Shown here: positions 59,816-64,000 of the stretch, in pieces
Position numbering within the stretch: the first letter of the stretch is position 1
How the letters are laid out: each line of letters opens with the position of its first letter
Source: Methanoregula sp. UBA64
GTDB taxonomy: Archaea > Halobacteriota > Methanomicrobia > Methanomicrobiales > Methanospirillaceae
Direction of reading: 5' to 3'
Length of the DNA: 64,000 nt
Assembly: GCF_002502735.1 (NCBI RefSeq)
Contig: NZ_DAQC01000001.1
Span: 1,123,212-1,187,211, forward strand
The notes under the pieces: generated by a model
What the model was told of the DNA's origin: nothing
Seen by the model: only the letters and a program-made list of their open reading frames with translations
Databases searched by the model: none
Translations under genes and position numbers: made by a program

Positions 59816-59829
59816 TTCACAATTGTTAA
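59816..59829. promoter_or_regulatory. Palindromic operator upstream of the winged-helix gene
   Basis: TTCACAATTGTTAA keeps the CAATTG core and the left half-site. It lies between the comDE end and the winged-helix start, next to an AT-rich AATATTAAC stretch on the minus strand. Confidence 0.65.
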
Positions 59830-59872
59830 TATTCTTAGCCCTGCGGGGGGCAGCCCGGCTCCCCCTCCCGCT

Positions 59873-61003
59873 TCACCCCGTCTGCCGCGGGTTCAGTGCT
59901 GCCATGAACCGGTCCCGGATCTGTGCGGGGGACAAGGAAATGTTTGGCACATCGCTGTTCCCGGGCAGGATCCGGACGTGGACGAACGAGGGTCCGTCCG
60001 CGGGTCGTGCAGCAAGCGCTGCTTCAAGTTCCCGTGGTTCGTGCACGGTCATTGCGTGCGTAAACCCGGCACCGAGCGCCATGAGCGCAAGATCTGCCCG
60101 GTCCTGTCCCGGGCGGGGCTGGTTGCCGGTGCTGCCAAAGACGCCGTTGTCGAGGCAGGCGATCGTGAGGTTCCCCGGGGCAGCGGCCGCAATCACCGGG
60201 AGGACCGCCGAACCGAGCAGGCTCCCGTCCCCGTCGATCACGATCACGCGCTTATCGGGCCGGGCCATGGCGATCCCAAGCCCGATCGCCGATGCCTGCG
60301 TGTAGCTGCCCAGCATGTAGAAGTTCTCCGGCCGGTCCCGGGCAGCGCAGAGTTCCTTTGAGGGGACGCCGATGTTTGCGACAAGGACTTCGTCACCTGT
60401 AACTCCCGCAATGGTGCGGATCGCATCGTACCGCGTCATCGAAGGCGTCCGCCAGTTTCGCGTATAGCAGACAGAGAACGGGCGCACAGGCAAACCCTCC
60501 CCGGGCGCGCTGCCGGCAGCCTCCGCGATACAACCGGGTTTTACGAGGATCACATGGGGCGCATGGTCGCGGTATGCTGCTGCCACCGCCCCGCCGATCT
60601 CCGGTGCAGCATCCGGCCCGGAGACCACCGTACAGGCAATACCCGCTGCGGCAAGGATCTTCGGGAGCGGGCGGTTGAACGGGATCTGGGCCGGGATCTT
60701 CTCCCCTTCGCACCCCCGCCAGCTCGCGAGGATCGGGAGCGGCAGGCCAAAGGTCACGGAAAGGGAGAGGAGGGAGTTTAGCATGTTCCCGAGCCCCGAA
60801 CTCTGGATCGCCACCAGCGGCCGGGCACCGGCAAGGTACGCTCCTGCCGAAATCCCCACCCCGTCCTCTTCCCGGGTCAGGCCGACATGCCGGAACTCGC
60901 CCGGGAGCCGGTAGAAGAGGCCCTTTGCCTTGTCGCAGGGAATGGAACAGACAAGGTCGATCCCCTGCTTCTTTAGTTCGCCGATGATCTGGTCTTCATC
61001 CAT
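59873..61003 (-). CDS. comDE: Sulfopyruvate decarboxylase, fused alpha and beta subunits
   Basis: The 376-residue protein joins ComD (about 1-165; HVGLTREEDGVGISAGAYLAG) and ComE (about 185-376). The latter has the ThDP motif GDGSLLGSAVLPVI ... NGVFGSTGNQP. It turns sulfopyruvate into sulfoacetaldehyde in coenzyme M synthesis. Fusion of the two halves in one chain is seen in Methanomicrobia. It overlaps the cysteate synthase gene by 8 bp, so both are made together. Confidence 0.94.
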   Translation of the reverse strand: MDEDQIIGELKKQGIDLVCSIPCDKAKGLFYRLPGEFRHVGLTREEDGVGISAGAYLAGARPLVAIQSSGLGNMLNSLLSLSVTFGLPLPILASWRGCEGEKIPAQIPFNRPLPKILAAAGIACTVVSGPDAAPEIGGAVAAAYRDHAPHVILVKPGCIAEAAGSAPGEGLPVRPFSVCYTRNWRTPSMTRYDAIRTIAGVTGDEVLVANIGVPSKELCAARDRPENFYMLGSYTQASAIGLGIAMARPDKRVIVIDGDGSLLGSAVLPVIAAAAPGNLTIACLDNGVFGSTGNQPRPGQDRADLALMALGAGFTHAMTVHEPRELEAALAARPADGPSFVHVRILPGNSDVPNISLSPAQIRDRFMAALNPRQTG

Positions 61004-62324
61004 AGTGTACCACCCAGTTTTTTAGTCCGGCAACGAGTCCGTCCACGGGATCCCCGGCCCGGACCGTTGCCGCCGGTTCGAGCGGGTACTGCGGAAAGTC
61101 CTCCCGGATCCGCTCGTACCCCCCGCCCGTGATATTGAGCAGGATCGTATCGTCTCTTCCGATCGTTTTTGCCTCGGCGGCCTGCATGAGCGCCGCCGCA
61201 GCAACCGCGGCCGCCGGGTCGGGATCGATCCCCTCCGCATCCCGGATGAGCTTCTCCGCTGCCCTTCCCGAGGTATTGGATACTGCATACATCTCCCCGT
61301 TTGTTGCGCAAAGAGCATCATAGAGCCCGCCCGCGATGGCATAGGGGGGTTTGCGGTTGGTCAGCACCGGCGACATGACCTCCTGCACGGCATGGGACGC
61401 ATCCGGCATATCGGTCACCTGGTCGAGGTTACGGCGGCGCTGCTGCCATGCAGAAACCATCGGGGTAAAGGGCTCGTTCTGGGCGCAGTGGAGCCGGGGC
61501 AGGACCGCACCGAATCTCCCGTCGCTTTTAAGCCGCAGGGCAGCCTCCCAGGCCGCTATTGCTCCCGTGCCGCTCCCGACCGCCTGGAAATAGTGGTCCG
61601 GCATATGCCCGATCGTGACTGCCGCGTCGAGCATCACGGTCCCCATACCGTCGCGCCGGGCTACATTCTTTGCCCCGCCTTCGGGCACGCACCCGGGAAC
61701 GGCAGCAAGGGTGGTGCTGACCGCAATGGCATCCGTATAATCTCCTTTGACGGCAACGAGGAAGATATCGTGTGCCGGCGTTGTCGTCCAGAGCCGGGGG
61801 ATCGCGGTTTCGGGAACGGCAATGACGACCGGCCGGCGGTACTGCGCAGAGATCCCGGCAAAGGCCCGGCCGGTGTTTCCCGCCGAGGCGATCACCGGGA
61901 TCTGCCCGCCACATTCCTTAAGCCGCTGCATGGTTACGAGGGCTTCGAGTTCCTTGAACGATCCGGTGGCAAGTGCCGCACCGCGTTCGGGCCAGTACCC
62001 CGAGAACGACAGGTACAGGCGGGAGAGGCCGAGCTCGCGGGCAAGGCCGCTGCTTTTGTACGTGATCGCTCCCCCTGACGGAAGCAGCGGCCGGCTGACC
62101 GGGAGCCAGCAGAGGTACCGGAAGATCCCGGTGTACGGGGCGAGGCGCAGCCTGCGCCGGGAGTACTCGGTGCGCAGCAGGGAGTCGTGGCCGCCCGGGC
62201 AGGACTGGGCCGAACTATCGGGGATCGTCTCTCCTCCCCCGACGCACCGCAGCCGGTACCTTGGTATCGCGCAGGGCCCGTTACAGGATGCGGATATCTT
62301 CAACTCTGACGTGGATGCCATCAT
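60996..62324 (-). CDS. Cysteate synthase (threonine synthase-like PLP enzyme)
   Basis: The protein is at most 442 residues. The PLP-lysine block is LATGSFKELEALVTM, and ASAGNTGRAFAG is the phosphate-binding loop. It forms cysteate from phosphoserine and sulfite for CoM. The start is uncertain: the first ATGs overlap the upstream Fe-S gene by 44 bp, and the typical core (RYRLRCVGGG) begins about residue 22; a TTG at 62303 is possible. The N-terminal zinc-ribbon pattern seen in relatives looks eroded (RCVGGG). Confidence 0.9.
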   Translation of the reverse strand: MMASTSELKISASCNGPCAIPRYRLRCVGGGETIPDSSAQSCPGGHDSLLRTEYSRRRLRLAPYTGIFRYLCWLPVSRPLLPSGGAITYKSSGLARELGLSRLYLSFSGYWPERGAALATGSFKELEALVTMQRLKECGGQIPVIASAGNTGRAFAGISAQYRRPVVIAVPETAIPRLWTTTPAHDIFLVAVKGDYTDAIAVSTTLAAVPGCVPEGGAKNVARRDGMGTVMLDAAVTIGHMPDHYFQAVGSGTGAIAAWEAALRLKSDGRFGAVLPRLHCAQNEPFTPMVSAWQQRRRNLDQVTDMPDASHAVQEVMSPVLTNRKPPYAIAGGLYDALCATNGEMYAVSNTSGRAAEKLIRDAEGIDPDPAAAVAAAALMQAAEAKTIGRDDTILLNITGGGYERIREDFPQYPLEPAATVRAGDPVDGLVAGLKNWVVHYG

Positions 62325-62895
62325 GTTTCTTCAACACCATATTCACGAGCGCCGTGTGCGCAAGGTCCATCATGCAGTAGCCGGGCAGGAACCGCTGCCG
62401 GATCCCGAAGGTCGGCGGGCGCAGCACGGTCTCTGCTATGCCTTCAAAGGCATGGACATGGTAGGCCTGTACGTCGAACGCCTTCTCCTTTCGTGCCGCG
62501 AGCGGGCCGACCGTGTGGCATTCGAGCACGCCGGTCACCGGGTTCGCGGAGAGGACGCGGAGCGCGTGATAGACCGGGCAGCCCGGCCCGGCTGGACGGC
62601 CGGTCACGAGCGCGCCCGGCTGAATATCCCATTTCTCCACGAGGTCGGCCCGGAACGGCACGATGAACTTGCGGGCCGAGGGTTCCCCGGGGAATGCCCG
62701 GATGATAAAATCGTAATTTGCGCCGGTAACATCGGTCCCGGAGTAGCGGACCGTATCCGGGCACACGCCCTGCCCGGCGGCGTAAAACGGGCAGTCGCTC
62801 TCGGACTTTTTCCCGGCAGTTACCGCCCCGGTAAACTCCCTGCAGGTAGGAATACCGCACGAGCCGCAGTCCTTGCCGGGAGGCGTCCATGCCAT
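62281..62895 (-). CDS. 4Fe-4S protein of unknown role in the coenzyme M operon
   Basis: The 204-residue protein begins with DCGSCGIPTCREFTGAV and a later Cys (SDCPFY). This is the C-x2-C-G-x2-x-C ... C pattern of the [4Fe-4S] domain in corrinoid and CODH-linked proteins (PF04060-like). A beta-rich domain with no recognised family follows. It lies between a G3E GTPase and cysteate synthase on one strand. A role in cofactor or metal-centre maturation is inferred from neighbours. Confidence 0.7.
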   Translation of the reverse strand: MAWTPPGKDCGSCGIPTCREFTGAVTAGKKSESDCPFYAAGQGVCPDTVRYSGTDVTGANYDFIIRAFPGEPSARKFIVPFRADLVEKWDIQPGALVTGRPAGPGCPVYHALRVLSANPVTGVLECHTVGPLAARKEKAFDVQAYHVHAFEGIAETVLRPPTFGIRQRFLPGYCMMDLAHTALVNMVLKKHDGIHVRVEDIRIL

Positions 62896-62901
62896 ACGGG
62901 G

Positions 62902-63609
62902 TTAGTCCCCCCGGTAGAGGTTGTCGGCCTCGTCAAGCGGCCGGATCACACCGAAGTGGTGCTGCCACCCGATCTCTTTTTTGCCGATACAGATGGTGCA
63001 GACCCCGAGCGGCGGCGTGCCCCGCAGCGTGATGGTCTCCGCATCGGCGATACCGGGATACCTGCCGATCGCCTGGAGCAGGTAGCGGAGCCCGGTCCCC
63101 TGCACGGCATTGGTCTCGATGATATCGATCTGCGGGACCACGCTCCGTATGCATTCCCGGAACACCTCCTTTTCCGCCTGCGAGACAAGATCGGTCTTGG
63201 TAACGACCGCAGCATCGGCAAGGGCGATCAACGGCGCCATCTTGAGCGGCGCATTGCTCCCGGAGACGGCGGGAAGCACGGCAATACCGAACGCCTGGGT
63301 GGTGTACGGGGTGCACCGGAGGCAGAGCCCGGCGCTCTCGACGATGAGCATCCCGGCGTTAAGGTTCTCTGCCCACGCAATCGCGTCTTTTAACACCATG
63401 ATGCCCATGTGGTCGGGGCAGAGGTCGCCCGAGTAGACCTTCCGTACCGGGATACCGAACTCCCCGTGGAGTTCCTCGTCCTCGAACGCTTTTACCACAT
63501 CGATCTTGAGGTACGCCGGCTCGTCCGTTTTTAAGAATTTTTTTATGATCTGGCGGATGACTGCCGTCTTACCGGCACTGGGCGGGCCGGCTACCATGAC
63601 AAGTTTCAC
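62902..63609 (-). CDS. G3E-type GTPase (metallochaperone-like)
   Basis: The 235-residue protein has the P-loop MVAGPPSAGKTAV, a DVVKAF switch region, VESAGLCLRCTPY (the G3E ESxG-type block with C-x2-C) and VTKTDLV for guanine binding. HypB, UreG and CobW relatives insert nickel or cobalt. Cysteines near GDLCPDHM and CLRC could bind metal. It is 6 bp upstream of the Fe-S gene and overlaps the ABC gene by 4 bp. The target enzyme is unknown. Confidence 0.82.
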   Translation of the reverse strand: MKLVMVAGPPSAGKTAVIRQIIKKFLKTDEPAYLKIDVVKAFEDEELHGEFGIPVRKVYSGDLCPDHMGIMVLKDAIAWAENLNAGMLIVESAGLCLRCTPYTTQAFGIAVLPAVSGSNAPLKMAPLIALADAAVVTKTDLVSQAEKEVFRECIRSVVPQIDIIETNAVQGTGLRYLLQAIGRYPGIADAETITLRGTPPLGVCTICIGKKEIGWQHHFGVIRPLDEADNLYRGD

Positions 63610-64000
63610 GCAGGCACCCCGGGCTTTTTCTGGTGTACCGGGGCCTTTTCGGGATCGCCGATCAGCTCCCCGCCCCGGATCCTCTCGCGGAGGTCCCAGA
63701 GGAATGCATCCATCCCGGAGACGGTGCCGACGATATCGCGTTCCCGGTTCCCCGGTTCGAGCACCCCGGAAACCGCCCCGTTCTTCATCACGATCCGCCG
63801 GTCGGTAATAAGCGCGAGATAGGGGTCGTGGGTAACAAAGATCACGGCCTTTTTGTAATCCTTCAGGCAGGCAATGACCCGCTCCTTGTTGATGCCGGCG
63901 TTCTCCACTTCGTCGAGGAGCAGGATGGGCGTCCGTCCGATCAGGATCGCATCGGCAATCAGGAGCGACCGGGTCTGGCCGCCCGAGAGTCCGGTCATCC
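63606..64000 (-). CDS. ABC ATPase, C-terminal part (runs off the right edge)
   Basis: The visible 130 codons hold the ABC signature LSGGQTRSLLIADAI, Walker B ILLLDEVENAG and the H-loop VIFVTHDPYLAL. A tail of about 55 residues ends PVHQKKPGVPA. No membrane domain is visible here; the N-terminal half is outside the window. It is the first visible gene of the run ABC, G3E GTPase, Fe-S protein, cysteate synthase, comDE. Confidence 0.8.
   Translation of the reverse strand, partial: MTGLSGGQTRSLLIADAILIGRTPILLLDEVENAGINKERVIACLKDYKKAVIFVTHDPYLALITDRRIVMKNGAVSGVLEPGNRERDIVGTVSGMDAFLWDLRERIRGGELIGDPEKAPVHQKKPGVPA

Noticed and set aside
63606..64000. ABC transporter for coenzyme M or sulfonates
   Set aside because: No membrane or binding-protein gene is seen; the neighbours are soluble enzymes, so a non-transport role is as likely.

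Overview
The window is chromosomal DNA of a methanogenic euryarchaeon, most likely order Methanomicrobiales and probably a Methanoregula-like organism (inferred from gene content, not from any search). Supporting markers are fused sulfopyruvate decarboxylase (ComDE) next to cysteate synthase, a DUF2099 methanogenesis-marker protein, SepCysS for tRNA-dependent cysteine formation, sn-glycerol-1-phosphate dehydrogenase, geranylgeranyl reductase, archaeal primase/GINS, Nop10, archaellin/pilin-type signal peptides and a PGF-CTERM-like surface protein. The DNA is GC-rich in genes, with short AT-rich promoters carrying archaeal TATA boxes. No insertion sequence, prophage, CRISPR array or rRNA is visible.

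Layout. 0-8 kb: a receiver/roadblock pair at the left edge, tRNA-Pro with a DUF89 gene, an NfeD-SPFH membrane pair, an S2P-like protease, RNase HII, TrkA and a geranylgeranyl reductase/ferredoxin pair. 8-10 kb: glutamine synthetase behind a TATA box and a perfect GGAA-N6-TTCC site (the NrpR operator form), followed by a strong hairpin. 10-17 kb: an information-processing block (EndoQ; rpl44e-rps27e-eIF2alpha-nop10-PAC2; GINS-PriS-Elp3). Nop10 is a 54-residue gene that is easy to miss. 17-28 kb: mixed housekeeping genes (ADP-ribosylglycohydrolase, G1P dehydrogenase, DUF63/SpoIIM, ProRS, Mrp/NBP35, dGTPase-like HD protein) plus a 282-bp cluster of 25-nt repeats. 28-42 kb: accessory signalling and surface genes. 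These are a receptor Ser/Thr kinase with a beta-helix ectodomain, an HTH-FHA protein, a PGF-CTERM-type secreted protein, a PAS/degenerate RecA-like/unknown trio, and three type-IV-pilin-like proteins, one fused to PKD and beta-helix domains.

42-64 kb is a sulfur super-region: MoaE/MoaD/MoeB, IscU/IscS, LarE/FdhD, TtuA with a ThiS-like carrier, NadA, ThiI, MetX, MetY, SepCysS, two tRNA-Cys genes, DUF2099, ComDE and cysteate synthase. The last two lie in a run with an Fe-S protein, a G3E GTPase and an ABC ATPase of unknown role. One palindrome, TTCACAATTGTGAA, recurs with small changes six times at four loci: between iscS and a cysteine-rich HTH regulator, upstream of each tRNA-Cys gene, and upstream of a winged-helix gene. 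I read this as a local sulfur/cysteine (or Fe-S) regulon, with the HTH protein at 46.6 kb as the likeliest sensor. The tRNA-Cys gene sits 13 nt before SepCysS, so the tRNA substrate and its converting enzyme are very probably transcribed together.
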